Notes under the pieces: generated by a model
Told to the model about the DNA's origin: nothing
The model's database searches: none
What the model saw: only the letters and a program-made list of their open reading frames with translations
Program-made: the position numbers and the translations under genes
Shown here: in pieces, positions 43,167-55,644 of the stretch
Layout of the letters: every line of letters begins with the position of its first letter
Position numbering within the stretch: position 1 is the first letter of the stretch
NCBI GenBank assembly: GCA_963971305.1
Contig: OZ020316.1
Coordinates: 15,828,745 to 15,892,744 of the forward strand
DNA: 64,000 nt
DNA from: Arcuatula senhousia
Lineage: Eukaryota; Mollusca; Bivalvia; Mytilida; Mytilidae
Direction of reading: 5' to 3'

Positions 43167-43640
43167 GCAAAGAAGGTTGATGATACAACGACTTCGGAAC
43201 ATCTCTAAATCACCATTATTGGTCAAAATTGGATTTAAGCACTTTTTAAGTTTCAATTTATGTCAAGCGCCAACACGTGGTTGTGTTTATATTGTTTGAC
43301 GTTATACACATGTGGTATTGTACGAATTAGACGACTATTTATTGTTTTTCTTGAATGTTTAGTGTTCAATTTGAAATAAAAGAGTTTTTTTGGGAGTTGA
43401 TTAGATAGTTTACAATAGTGTTATTGATAGATTATTATTTTTCTTCATTGCTGTTTGTGTTTCGTCAACTTACAAGAATATTATTGTGTAATCAGTTGTG
43501 TTTCTTCAGAATACAAGTAAACTACTTGTTCTTAGTGATTTTGATATTACCGTGTGGAAAAGAAACTTGGACTCTCCCTGGACTATATATGAATTGAGCA
43601 GTTTTTGAAGAATTTAACATCGCATGTTTACTCGCTTAAG

Positions 43641-43691
43641 ATGTCCATAGGGTGCAAGTTTTTCCCGAACCAGCCAAGGTGCAGAGGAAAG
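43641..43691 (+). CDS. Candidate short first coding exon
   Basis: ATG opens a 17-codon frame, MSIGCKFFPNQPRCRGK, ending at a strong splice donor (AAAG|GTACGT) in phase 0. Without splicing it would stop 7 codons later. It lies downstream of the TCTCGCGAGA motif in DNA free of recognised repeats. The peptide resembles the one at 57490 (M-IGC-FFP--P-C--K). Alternatively the ATG and donor are chance. No following exon was identified. Confidence 0.35.
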
Positions 43692-43694
43692 GTA

Positions 43695-45100
43695 CGTGTC
43701 TGTTGTCTTGTGTAACTTTATAAATCGTTGTACTTAGTATTTTGAACTTTTACAAATTTAATATTACGTCTAAAAAGTATTACTTAGAATGACATGCACT
43801 TATATCATACAGCGTGATTTAATACGAGACATAACCATTTAGAAGAGCAAGGTGCAATGTCGGGAAAAAAGCCAAAATAACCTGCTATAATTGGTTTAAC
43901 AAAGCTTTTGACCCCAAATCTAAAACTTTAAATTTTAGTAAAGGGCATATATATCTAGAAGTTCTTAATCATATTACCAAAAGTTTCGAGTTAAATCTTT
44001 GACATTTTAGAATTAAAAATAAGTGCAAATTCTGAATATCAAATACTTATACATGTTCATGGAAGACGGTATGGACCGGGTCACAAAATATAACAGATGA
44101 AGAATAATAGCCCTAAAATTGTAACAGTTAAAGAAAAGCATCCTCTACAAATGAAGAACAGGGGATTAATTGCCCTATAAGTATAAAGAATTAGGAATAA
44201 TGACAAAAAATAATATATAGAGAATAGATGACACAAACAATTAAAGATTTTTCAAGACAACAGATTTGAATTACAAGTGACCCCCATTCACGGAAGAAAA
44301 ATTCAAGTTTTTTAAAAGGAAGAAAAAGACGAAGAAGTCAAAGTCCTGAATGATTTCACATTTTGTGAAACCATATAAACCAAAGGAGCTAAAACATTTT
44401 TTTTTCATGTCTAAATCTAAATTAAACATTTAGCGGGACTTGAAACACGTTGAAGGGGCAATGCGAATATGAGATATTTTAGAGTTATCTGTGCACTACT
44501 TTTTCACATTACAAAATAGAGTACAAGTTCTAACTTGGAAATTCTAACTTGGCGTTTTGGTATTTGTAATTTTGGAAGAGGAATGCTTGTATTGAGTGGA
44601 AGTCCCTTCTATACATATTTATCAATATAAGTTCCTGTTGCTCTAACGGTTTGATTTGCTTACCCCTTGAAATGAACACTTTTCAAGGGTTAAATGTCCG
44701 ACGTACACTCACTGTCTGTTTTGATATAGTTACTGGTAATTTTTTTCTTTGTACGGATTCACTAAAATTAGTATCGTATGCTGGTCTTTAAACAAATAAA
44801 CTACCATCCACCATTGCCTCAAAAGGCATTACTGATCATTAGGAGATCGTGACAATAAGGACGATAAGTTCTTATAAATTTTTCATTCTTCACTTAAAAT
44901 CTGGCCAAAAACTTTTTTAAGTGACATTATATTATTAAGGTGACAGACAATAGAATCCCCATGTAACGTTAAAGTAAGTCCTGCATTTACAAGGGTTTAA
45001 TTAGCTCGTTTTCGCATGCACGTTTTGGTTCGCGTATGACAGACACATTGCTGGTCTCCTGAAGAATTTCCAAACATTTTCCATTCCGCTCTTTGCCTAC
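43695..45100. other. Possible intron; AT-rich, nothing recognised
   Basis: If the exon above is real this is intronic. No other exon seen. Confidence 0.35.
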
Positions 45101-45104
45101 CTAC

Positions 45105-45365
45105 CTAGTCCTTGTCATGCCCGGAGGCAAATAGGACAAAGACTAGTGATCTCAAGCCTTCTCTGTTCTGTGCCTTTTTCTCTAGTTCACCCCAGATAGT
45201 TCTAAGTTCTTTCATTTCTGCCTCAATAGTACGTCGCCATGTAATTTTAGGTCTTCGCTGTTTTTTGTCTTCCTTCTGGTGTCCATCTAAGTGCAATTTT
45301 TGGCTAGTTCATCATTATTTCTCCTTAATATCTGCCCTATTCATTTACATCGATTTCGCTTAAAT
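45105..45365 (-). pseudogene. Non-LTR retrotransposon RT C-terminus, broken
   Basis: Reading minus, the fragments IGQILRRNNDELAK, ALRWTPEG and RRPKITWRRTIEAEMKE, then WGELEKKAQNREGLRSLVF, follow one another. This is the typical C-terminal order of endonuclease/RT proteins of non-LTR retrotransposons (GHILR...ALRWTPEG.R.RGRPK.TWRR..E.E...). They lie in different frames with at least one stop and two frameshifts between them, so it is an old remnant. Only the last ~85 residues are present. Confidence 0.7.
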
Positions 45366-45479
45366 AGTAGGGTTGTTATGTCTTCGGATCCTGCTCTTTC
45401 ATTTTACTATATTTGGCCAAAATATCTTTGTGAAAGCTTGAGAAAGATTCTCTCTTTACCAGTGGAAGTAAGCTTGAAA

Positions 45480-45600
45480 CTCGGTGCCTTGCCATCATTG
45501 TATGCTCATTTTATCACCCCTTTCACATTTGTCTCGCTGTACCCGTTTCATGCTCACCTTCCTGATCTAGCCAAATTCCCACTGGTTTGAAAGGACACAG
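45480..45600 (+). repeat. SINE-like tail fragment
   Basis: 'catgctcattttatcacccctttcac' style wording and 'cctgatctagccaaattcc' match the family tail. Confidence 0.45.
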
Positions 45601-45604
45601 TAAA

Positions 45605-46225
45605 GTAGGACAAGGAAAATAATACCACTGCAAAAGAGGGGGGTAGGTCAGATCAAACAATTCAGCCTACCGCAGGAGATTTTTTGTGTACTATTGGTTG
45701 TGGTTTAATTGCAACTGTCTCCTGTCTTAGGTACCACATATAAAGCCTATATACTAGTTATTACATGTAACAAATTGACTGGAAATTTTGCTTTGTGAAA
45801 AAACCAATACAGTAATCGGTCTGCTGTACTATTATTATCTTTAAAAAGTATGAGATTATAAAATAATAATTTATCACAGTAGGAAAGGCATTGATTCAGA
45901 GCAACATCTGGCAAATGGTAAATTGGCCATCTTTATTTAAATGTTGAAAATAAATTGCATTACAATGCATATAAAAACAACTTTTAGCATATCTATGTAA
46001 AGATAAGTTGTTTTAGCACTGGTACATGGTTGCAATAACGCAAACAGGCAACAACCAATCTACCTATGTAAAGTTTGGGACGTTTGAACATCCGTATGTA
46101 GATTGCAACTCTCGGACGTAGTCAAAATAAAATAAAGAAAGCTTGACAGCTGCACTGCTGAATGAAAGTTAAAGATCTGAGTACTGAGATGGTCATCTTA
46201 TTATCCCTATTATGTCTTCACAACC
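45605..46225. other. Non-coding stretch, nothing recognised
   Basis: No supported feature. Confidence 0.4.
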
Positions 46226-46229
46226 GTGT

Positions 46230-46445
46230 TGCGGTGTGTGCCACAACCGGTCCCTAATTGCAATGGAAGAGTGTTTGGTTTGGCGCGCCATAAAACCTGG
46301 TTTAACCCACTATTTCATTTGAAATGCCTGTACCATGTCAGGACCAATGCGATCTATAACTACTCGTGTGTGTCTTCCATGTTTTGTCTTTTCTCTTGGA
46401 CATTGAGATTGATCATTCCAGTTCGGTATTTATCCATCTATTAAG
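46230..46445 (+). repeat. Dispersed repeat ('gaaatgcctgtaccaagtca' family)
   Basis: Third copy: 'ccataaaacctggtttaaccc', 'gaaatgcctgtaccatgtcag', 'ttttgtcttttctcttggac'. An inverted copy is 600 bp away at 47040. Confidence 0.65.
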
Positions 46446-46509
46446 TATGAAAAAGAGTTTTTTTACGATTTCTACTCACCCTCTTGATCCCTACAATGTC
46501 ATATCAAAA

Positions 46510-46735
46510 GTAAGAGTAGGACCCCATGCTAAATTACCTGTCCCTACCCATCATTCCGTTTTCCAATGGCAGTACAAACTCACCATCCCGATTGGCCTAG
46601 AGTCCCCATTTTCTCCACTTCATACATCATTCCATGTTCATTTTATCACCATTTCATGTTCATTTTATCACCCATTTCATGTTCATCTCCCTGATATAGC
46701 AAAATTCGTGCTGCTTGAGATGAAAGCAATAACTA
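46510..46735 (+). repeat. SINE-like tail-side fragment
   Basis: 'gtccctacccatcattccgt', 'ccaatggcagtacaaactc', 'cattccatgttcattttatcacc' (repeated) and 'ctgatatagcaaaattcgtgctgcttgag'. Confidence 0.65.
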
Positions 46736-47039
46736 ACCAAACATCGTCAAATTGTGAGCTTGTTTTATTCTTGTCCATTTGACATGTTTCTTGTCTTGGA
46801 CATTTGAACAAAGTAAACAGTGAACAGTCATTTCTTTAATTGGTATATGGAAGCACCATTCCTATATACACTTCCACAAAGCCATTAAACTACAGAAAGG
46901 ACTTGTTACAAAACTCTAGTTCACAGAATGTTTTAGATTTTTTTGTGGATACCTAACTTACATGTATATGCAACGGTTGTAACTCATAAGTATTTATAAA
47001 AGAAGTTTTCTACATAATAAAGGTAATAACAAAACTACC

Positions 47040-47215
47040 GAACTTGAATGATCAATCTCATAGTCCAGAGAAAATGACAAAAACGAATCAGTCATACCGG
47101 AGAGTTGGTGGATTGCAATGGTCCTGACTTGGTACAGGCATTTCAAACGAAATGGTGGGTTAAACCAGGTTTTATGGCGCCAAACCATCCTCTTCCATTG
47201 CGATCTTAGTAACAT
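47040..47215 (-). repeat. Dispersed repeat, inverted copy of 46230-46445
   Basis: Reverse complement of the family: 'tacaggcatttcaaacgaaatg', 'ttaaaccaggttttatggcgcc', 'ccattgcgatctt'. Confidence 0.65.
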
Positions 47216-47219
47216 TTGG

Positions 47220-47880
47220 ACAACAGGCCCGGAGCCACAAAACTCTAAAAAAGAATACTTAAGTCTGAGAATATTCTCAACTCATTGTCTTTACTGTGGA
47301 AGTTGAAAATTTTCTCAGAATGAAGAGTATTTTTTGCGCGGGACCGGGATTGCTTTACCTACATTTATCAAATTTATCTACAAAAACCGTATAATGTATT
47401 AATAAAAGTTGTAAATTATAGATGTGGTGGAATTGCATGTATCGACAATTATAAAAAATGATATGAATAATTTCAAATTATTGTCTCTGGTTTCTATAAC
47501 TGTTCTTTTTAAATCGATCATATTTTACATGACTTCTTAAAATATTCATATCTTTGACATAAAAATACTAATTTTTTTTAGGAATCAATAAGTATCTGTT
47601 CATAAAATAGCAACAACATTTATAATTTGCACTTATTTTTTGTCAATTAGCACTAAGAATTATTTATGACCAATCTGACAATTGCACACTATATCATATA
47701 ACCCAAATCAAATTAAAATGTCCTGTCTGCGTCTATTCTTTATACCAAGAGAGCTGCTACAGTAAATAAAACTGGTCCGGCTTTTGAATATAACTGCAAA
47801 AAGAAAGTAATGTGACGTTACGGTTACTAAATATACCTCGTCTCACCATCAACGCATATTTCCCATTTTGGAAAGATGAA
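47220..47880. other. AT-rich stretch, nothing recognised
   Basis: No supported feature. A run of 10 G residues lies just after, at about 47892. Confidence 0.4.
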
Positions 47881-47904
47881 TATGCAAAGGTGTTGGGGGG
47901 GGGG

Positions 47905-48090
47905 GATTTTCCGCCCCTACCCATCTCTCCCCTTTTCCTGTGGTTCTTCAAAATTTATCGGTCCTTTGTTTCCCACCCCACTCCCATATTTCATTTATCA
48001 TCATCATTTCATGTTCATTTTATCATCCTTTTCATGTTCAACCTATATAGCGTTGCACGGGCGTAAAACACCAACTCACTCACTCACTAA
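47905..48090 (+). repeat. SINE-like 3' half with CTCA tail
   Basis: 'ccgcccctacccatctctcccc' to 'gcgtaaaacaccaactcactcactcac'; 5'-truncated, as expected of retroposed copies. Confidence 0.8.
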
Positions 48091-48400
48091 ATGAACATGA
48101 AATGTTGGGGGGATAAAATGAACATGTAATGATCATATAGTGAAGTTAATGGAAGACAATAAGACTATTTTTACTCTCGGGGAAAGAACCAGGAGTTATT
48201 AAATTAGGATAATTGAGCCTGTATGTCGATTCCTTACCGAAACCTACAGCATTGCTCTTTAATATGAAAGAAACGTAACAACTTCTTCCACATGGTGCCT
48301 CACTTCGGTTTACTGTCAGATTTTCCGTTCTATGAACAGACATGCAAGAGAACATCCCTTTCAAACTGGGGTGATCGAGTTTTTTTTCATCTCTAACATC
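48091..48400 (-). repeat. Diverged SINE-like fragment, opposite strand
   Basis: 'aaatgaacatgaaatg', 'gataaaatgaacatg', 'cagattttccg' in minus-strand order. Confidence 0.5.
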
Positions 48401-48457
48401 GTAATACGAATGCCCCCGTCAGTCCCTCTTAATCATTAAAGATCTTAAAACCAGCAA

Positions 48458-48953
48458 AAGGTGTTTTACTCCCTTGCAAAGTTATATAGGTTATTTAAAT
48501 GCGATGAAGATGAAAAGGGTGATTAAATGAACATGAAATGATGATGAGAAATGAAATATGGGGATGAGATGGGGAACATAGGAACAGTAAATTTTGAATA
48601 CCACAGGAAAAGGGGAGAAGTGGGTAGGGTCAGAAAATTTGGCCCATTAGTATGTGATGCATTACTTGGTGGTCCTCAAAGGGATCTTTTATGTGCATGC
48701 ATGAAGCGTGGCATTTTCTACACACGTTGGCCAATTATAGTTTGAGATCAGGTTTTCCGCATTATAGCCTGACGACCCAGGCACTATGACAGGGCTGCCC
48801 CCTTCATCAACCTAGAGCACACATCCCAGTCGCTTTGTGGGCTAGGCGGCCTGACCAGATGTCAGGTTTTTGAGCGCTCCTTAGTGGACTCTTTCCCACA
48901 AGCTTAGCGCTGCTGCGGGCCTATTCGCCTCCCGGGCCCCGCGCGGAACCATT
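48458..48953 (-). repeat. SINE-like element, full length, opposite strand
   Basis: From 'ggtgttttactcccttgcaaag' to 'gctgctgcgggcctattcgcc' and 'ccgggccccgcgcgg', the reversed G/C-rich head; about 495 bp. A further head-side fragment with 'acacacatcccagacgctctgtgggcaaag' follows to 49085. Confidence 0.8.
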
Positions 48954-49089
48954 CTAACTGGGACACACATCCCAGACGCTCTGTGGGCAAAGTGTCAAAA
49001 CTTTTTCTCAGGGTACTAAGACACTCTTAATGCGACTTTTACCGACAACAAGCTTAGACCTGATTCGGGATCTGCAAGAGGATGTGACG

Positions 49090-49885
49090 TATTAAGACAT
49101 ATGAAAAAATACCAAAGTGCAAAAATAGTGCTCAAAGCGATAAACACAGAGTGACAATGCCGCGACAAGCTATAACCAGTAGCATTTAGCACCTGCTTTT
49201 ACTCTCACTTTAATTGCTGATTAGTTGTTGTTTTTATGTTGTTTGCTTTTTGTCTTGTAGTGTTGTATTTTTAGTGGTTCGTCTATCTTGTTTCTTTAGG
49301 TTTGAATTTCGAATGTTCTTATCTCTCTAATTGTTTTAACAGAACTATAGCTTTAATTTGTGTGTCACCTAAAAGAAACTGTGGATTTACACATAGCATA
49401 TACTTGTACGCATTTTATTGTATAGATTTACTAAGCTCAGTTGTGGCTAAAATTTTCTATGTATAAGTTTCTGAAACAGATTCTGTTTTACAACTTCCTT
49501 TGGAGGAAATCGAATTACCCCAAGAACCGACGTCAGTCCAAAAACTCTTTATTTTCTCTTACAATAGGACATCTTTTAAAAATTGGAATCTAAATTAACG
49601 AGTCACTGAGCTCTTAAAACACAATGCTCACTACTTCATTTCATTACAAGGCATTATCTGCTAATGCAAATTTTCCAATTAAGACTAGGATGTGTCAGTT
49701 TCATTTTATAGAGGAGACGTAGAACGCACATAAAATTTGACACCTCTAAAATGCCAGTCTTTTATGAATTAATTAGTTTTCTTCTTCTTAAATGTGTTAG
49801 TTTCTATGTTTTATGAAAGAAGGGTAATAAATCATTTTTCATGTAATTGAATTGGGAGAATGAGTTTTTCCAAAGAACTTTAAAA
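49090..49885. other. AT-rich stretch, nothing recognised
   Basis: No supported feature. Confidence 0.4.
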
Positions 49886-49889
49886 TTTA

Positions 49890-50145
49890 GTTAGTTAGTT
49901 ATTGCTTACTCCAAAAGCAGCGCGATTTCGGCTAATTCCGGGAGATGAACATGAAGTGTAAAATGGTTATGAAATGACGATGAAGTGGAGAAAAGTGGTA
50001 CACAAGGCCAATGTGGGGGCGGAAAGGGGGGGGGGTGAGCGAATTTTGACTGCAACATGAAAATGGAGTGATGGGTAGGGACGGACAATTCATCCTCCTC
50101 ACGGGGACCCTACGGGTCCTACTCTTACCAAGACCCGCTCGATGC
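49890..50145 (-). repeat. SINE-like fragment, tail-side half
   Basis: 'ttagttattgcttactcc', 'cagcgcgatttcggcta', 'gatgaagtggag', 'gggaccctacgggtcctactcttacc'. Confidence 0.7.
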
Positions 50146-50149
50146 ACCA

Positions 50150-51330
50150 AGAAAATCTTAAAATTGTTTTTTTTGAAACCACGTTGTAAAAACTTGAGTT
50201 TTGATATAGAATTGGTATGTACATGGAATAATATAGAACTCTCAATATTACTTCTATGGTATGTATTAGCGTAAAAATATTTTGCGTGTACAGTAACTCA
50301 TAAAATGATTATGGTTTGAACAAGCAATGGCAAAGAAGCCTATGACAAACCAAAGAGTACATTTGCTGGGGTTCTGATACGTTTGAGTCTAAACGATTTT
50401 AGTATTTGAAAGAGCAGTTTAAGCAAAGAGTCCGAGATATGGTACAATCTGCGTTTCCAGTGTTTCATCTTGTCTAAACGATCGATTTTAATTAAAATCG
50501 TCAAATATAATTACAAAATTATTACGAAGAAATGACGATTGTTCTATGACCCAGCTAGAAAAAGGCACAATTGAAGATATTGAATCACTTCCTTTTCGAT
50601 ATTAATAGTGAGATATGAGGAAAGTTTCCTGATTGAATTTTCACGTGTGAATAACCCGAGTCAGTAAAGAAACATCCATTATCCCCTTAATCTGTAAAGA
50701 TTAAGTTTCCTAGAAAACAACTTTGGATTACAATTTGAAAAATTGGAAACTTTCCTTTTAATTATCAAAGTTGATTAATGAGAGAAAGAGTACATTTGGT
50801 GCGTTAATTTACACTTTCAGTATTAAAGAGTTCTGTCACTGGAAATGGCCATTAGTGCTCTGCAAAATACACATTCTTTTATCTGGATTGATTAGAAAGG
50901 AAGTTAGAGGTTTCAAAGATTTATTTGGATGAAACCAAGTCTTTGTTTGACATAATTTATACATTTTGTCTGTAAAAGGTTTCTTTAAACGAGCAAGTTA
51001 GATTGATATAACTTGTAGGGCTTTTAATCATTTGTCTTTTCTTAAAATGATAATCAAACCTCCTAATCCCAATTTTATCAAACTTTTGTTTTTGTTTTTG
51101 ACTTTTTTGTAACCATTTTCTGTCCTGAAAATGTTCACAACAAAAAAAGAATACATGGGTCCCTCACCGAAGGCAAAAGCTTCTTCTAAGTCGTGTGGTT
51201 AAACAGGAAGTAATGACAGACCTGAAACCGCATCCCCCCATATGAAACCACTAGCTTATGCTGCGTACCAATATGGAAATACTTCGAATAAAAAGCTGAG
51301 AAATCTGTTTAAGAAAATGTGACTAGCGCA
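50150..51330. other. Unassigned stretch
   Basis: Free of repeat-family words; no ORF. Possibly unique DNA. Confidence 0.35.
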
Positions 51331-51331
51331 A

Positions 51332-51360
51332 TCACACACACACACACACACACACACACA
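51332..51360. repeat. (CA)n microsatellite
   Basis: About 14 CA units directly before a full-length SINE-like element. Confidence 0.95.
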
Positions 51361-51367
51361 AAGAGTC

Positions 51368-51836
51368 CCCTGCAGGGCCCGGGTGGCGAATAGGCCCGTA
51401 GCAGAGCCTAGCTTGTCGTAAGAGTCGACTAAGGGTCTTGGGATTCTGAAATCGGGTCAGTGCACAGCCCTCAGAGCGACCAAGTGTGTACCCTAGATGG
51501 CTGAATAGGGTGGCCCTCGTCCGCAGGGGTTGTGAGGTCTATTATACGGAAACCCTGACATCCGCCCATAGTGGGCCAACGTGTTTGGAGAGTGCCGCGG
51601 CTCATGCGGGTAAAAGACCCCTTTGCACTACATAGGCTAAATGTTCTGTCCCTACCCACCTCTCCACTTTTCCTGTGGTTCTTCAAAATTTACCGGTCTT
51701 TTATTTCCCACCCCGACCCCCTATTTCACTTATCATCATCATTTCATGTTCATTTTATCATCATTTTCATGTTCATCGCCTGTAAGTAACCTCTATAGCG
51801 TTGCACGGGCGTAACACACCAACTCACTCACGCACA
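51368..51836 (+). repeat. SINE-like element, full length, with CTCA tail
   Basis: 'cagggcccgggtggcgaataggcccg' head through 'ggtggccctcgtccgcagggg' and 'catcatcatttcatgttcat' to 'gcgtaacacaccaactcactcac'. Same size class as the reference copy at 16131. Confidence 0.85.
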
Positions 51837-51839
51837 TCA

Positions 51840-52690
51840 TGTACGAACGCCCGGCATTTCTATGTTCCCGCTCAGCGTAGCGGCGGGGGTAAAAAAATCA
51901 ATCACGTCTTTTGTAAATAAGCTAATACCAAAAGGTGTGATTAACTTTAGGTGTCAAACGTTCTCTTAAAAGAAACTGTCTCCTCTAAAGTTAAGTTAAG
52001 AGACACGCGAAGCCTTATTTACTGGTAATGTGTTGATTTATCGCTAACATTACACACTGTCATGCTGATAATATTTCAGGTACCAATGATGACTATTTAT
52101 TATGTAAACAATCAGCATAATAATAAAAACTAATTACATATAACACGTAAATATGCAATATTATCAAAACATCATGAAATGTTATGCATGCCATGGTAAG
52201 CAATAAACATATCAATGTCGCATGGTAGGTAATGTTTACCTTTAAAATTAAATGCGACATAATTGGCGATTTATATACCCACCAGGACGTATCTAAATAT
52301 ATACTTTGCATGGTCAGAAAACGCTCTAGTAAGCCGCAAATAAATGTAGTTACCAAAAACAATCTAACATTGAGCTTAAACAATTCCCCTCACAAACCAT
52401 CTAATCCTTATCGACTTTTATTATTATAATGATACTGCCCATCTTTTTCCTGTCCACACCAGGCCATATTATTGTTAAAATTTTACACCCATTACGGTAA
52501 TACGCTTAAGTTGGTCTTGAAAGGATAAATGGAGAAAAAGATATTTTGACCATTTCTGCAAAATTGAAGATTTGGTTAAGGTGGTTGGGTATTTTAAAAC
52601 ATGCTGTCTATTTTTGCGCACCATTAAGGTATACTTATTATAAAGCATGCCTATCCCAATTCCTAAAGACGCTCGAGCTCGATCCTGATA
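51840..52690. other. AT-rich stretch, nothing recognised
   Basis: No supported feature. Confidence 0.4.
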
Positions 52691-52696
52691 GGAAAC

Positions 52697-52812
52697 CCGT
52701 GCGGGTTCTAGTGCGGGTTCTAGTGGCGAATAGGCCCACAGCAGCGCTAAATTTGTCGGTAAAGGTGCATTAGGGAGCGGTCAGAAACCTGACATCGTGT
52801 CAGGCCGCTTTG
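52697..52812 (+). repeat. SINE-like head fragment
   Basis: 'ggcgaataggcccacagcagcgctaa', 'ttgtcggtaaaggtgcattagggagcg', 'cagaaacctgacatcgtgtcagg'. The head only; a GTGCGGGTTCTA word is duplicated at its start. Confidence 0.7.
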
Positions 52813-52814
52813 CA

Positions 52815-53445
52815 CTAGTATAGCCTGATACTATCTGACCGTAAGAGGCTATTGGTAGCGGAGGTGGTTAGGTAGTCAGTCATCCACTTAAAAAACGACA
52901 AAAATACACAGAGGGTAAAGGGACAGTCTGTCAGTGTGTCGGATTTTATGGTTTTACCGATCGGTTACACCATACTTATCATTATTTAAGATAGACAATG
53001 AAAGAAACAAATTATGCAATACCCGCACTGAAATACGAAAGAAGGAAAACAGACGAGTATGGTAATCTATCACAAGTTCATAAGGCACCCCGATATACAA
53101 TTGCATCATTTTTATCCCAGGCCTTGTTTTTTATTTATTGTCCTTTTAAGTACAATAGAGTGTTAACATTACATAAACGTTAAGTATTAGGAAAATAACG
53201 CTAATGGCATATTAACAAAGTGATTAAAATGATAAAATTTCAAAAATATTGGTCTCCAGAGTATAATAAAACAAAGCTATGAAATGGAAATTCACAGAGA
53301 AAACAATATAGCCGGGTTTGAAAATTAATACCAAAAATATCATAATCGTTACTTAATGTTTTCTTCAAAGCTTAATTCTGATTCCTTAAGGCGTAGTTGT
53401 GATGTGAGCACACATGTTTAATTTTATAGGATATGTGTACTTTTG
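52815..53445. other. Non-coding stretch, nothing recognised
   Basis: No supported feature. Confidence 0.4.
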
Positions 53446-53449
53446 AATA

Positions 53450-53590
53450 GGCAGAGAGGCACCAATTGGGTATTCGAGTGTCAAAAGTCCGAAAGGGTAA
53501 TGACAAAAGCGGCAAACAGGAACAAGAACAGCATGAGGAAACACTAAACACAAAATCAACTGACCACAAACAACAACGCGAACTCAAGTC
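53450..53590 (+). repeat. Dispersed repeat fragment ('agaggcaccaattgggt' family)
   Basis: Shares 'agaggcaccaa.tgggt.attcgag.gtcaaaagtccg.aaggg' with 30765-30840. Confidence 0.5.
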
Positions 53591-53699
53591 CTAACAAGAG
53601 TGAACTCATGTGCTCCGGAAGAGTAAGCGATTCCTGCTGCTATAAAATATTTTTAGGATAAACATAAGAAATGACATGGGTAAAAGGGAATAAGCGCTT

Positions 53700-53950
53700 A
53701 AGATACCTGTGATATCATATCTATACTAGCTGAAGAGCTGGGTACGACAGAATATTGAACATATGCATGTCGTGCACTATATGGCATTTCACAATGGGTC
53801 TCTTGACATTTTCTACGACTACCAAAGCTACAATGTAGCGGTCAGGCTTTCCACATTATGACCCGTCAACCAATGCGCTTGAGGACCACCCTATTGAGTC
53901 ACTTTTGCATATTTTGGGCCAGACGCTGGCTGACTGAGCACTCACCCGCA
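53700..53950 (-). repeat. Degenerate SINE-like fragment
   Basis: 'gcggtcaggctttccacattatgacccg' and 'ccaccctattgagtcac' in minus-strand family order. Confidence 0.5.
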
Positions 53951-53954
53951 ATAA

Positions 53955-55220
53955 GAATCTCGATGCAATTTTTTTAAAAACCTGAATTTTTAGACACTTG
54001 TTACATGAGATAAAGTTCATTTTGGGGAGCGTTACTTCCTTTCGTCGAAATACATGAAAACTGAAGCTCACCAACGTGATAGTGAGGGTGATATAAAGTC
54101 TCTAAATACAGAAGTATGTGTTAGTGGTGGTATAATCTTCTTTAAGTTGAGAACAACAAGCTGAACTTAAAGACATTTTTGTTCATCAAATTGTTGACAA
54201 ATGAAATATTTTTTTTTTATTTCTGTAGATAAATATTATTGGATTCTATATTATACGAGATAGCAAATTTTAAATTTACGTAACAAGGAAACAAGATCTG
54301 TGTTATTGCCATTGACACGACTGTACCTACCTAAAATTTTAAATTTTCATACATTTTGGTCTTTTGATAGACAATATAGGTGTGACCTTGAAAGTGTGGA
54401 ATTCTACCCCAAGTACTTCACCTTTACCTACCAAGGGCGAGTGAAATTACAGTACACAACAATTGTATTCTTAACAATGGCCCAGCGTCCTATAATTAAC
54501 ACGTATATCAAGTTTGGTACACGAAATAATCCTAAACTATTCTAACATAGTATAATATGAAACCACGTAAATAAATGTTGGAACCGAATAAAAGTGTCGA
54601 ATAATAACAAGCATTTAAATAAATCACTTTACAAAATCATTAAAACATTTTTTTTATTATGAGTATATAGTACATGTTATGTAGGCAAGAGGTTTTGAGT
54701 TTTGACTACGGTTGCAAAGTGGAAGGAGATGTAAAAAAATCGTGGAATTAGAAATATAGAAACAAATTTATTATGACATTTAGTTTACCACTTTGAGCCA
54801 AAATTTCATTCAATGATACTATTTCTTTGCAAATTGTATAAATTTCTGTTTTCAACATTTGAAGGGGGAAATCATCACCAAGAAAAGGACTTATCACAAA
54901 TATTTTTCGTGTGTTAAAAATGTTTTAACTCGAAATGAATCTTGATTTGAAGTATTTAAAATGATTTGTATGTTTTCTCAATTTCATCAAAGGTGTACAC
55001 CTGTTTACGTAAATATATTTCTCTTTGAAATATAGATATCACTGTTGAAAATTACACAGTAATTATGTCGTTTTAATGCTAAAATCTTAAGTTCTATATG
55101 TAACTTACAGTCGTCATTTGAAAAGTAAGATGCTTAGCTTTTTAATTGTTATGTAAAATCTTAACGCCCCTTTAAAATATTTACGAGCTCTAATAGACCC
55201 TGAATAGTCGAAATAAGGGA
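53955..55220. other. AT-rich stretch, nothing recognised
   Basis: No supported feature. Confidence 0.4.
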
Positions 55221-55464
55221 AACAAGTAAATCTGTGAGCTTATGCTCAATAGTGATACCCCCGCTCCTTAAAGCACAAAATCGCTATACACCATATGGTA
55301 CTAAAGGATAACGCTATATGCAAAATATCATATACCTCTAGGCCATGAAGTTGCTTAGAGTTTTGTTACGGACGGACGGACAAGGGTAAAACAGTATACC
55401 CCACTTTAAATACCAATACATGGTTTTTACTTTTGATAAAATTTGTTGGCTTGTTATACAATTA

Positions 55465-55640
55465 AAGTTCTTAAACGGCATTTTATATGAGCCAATTGCA
55501 GAACCGCAAGCAGCCCCTACTGGCATCGTTGAGGGCTGCTGGCGGTTGTCAATTGTGGTTTTTCTGAATTACCGCTTGCTTGTGTGCTGTGTCGCATGCT
55601 CTTATTCCACATCTTATTATTTTCTATTAATCTATCCATC
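55465..55640 (-). repeat. Dispersed repeat ('gagatgtggaataagtgtacg' family), inverted
   Basis: Reverse complement includes 'ccacaattgacaaccgccag' and 'gttctgcaattggctc', plus 'gaataagagcatgcgacaca'. Confidence 0.6.
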
Positions 55641-55644
55641 CTTG

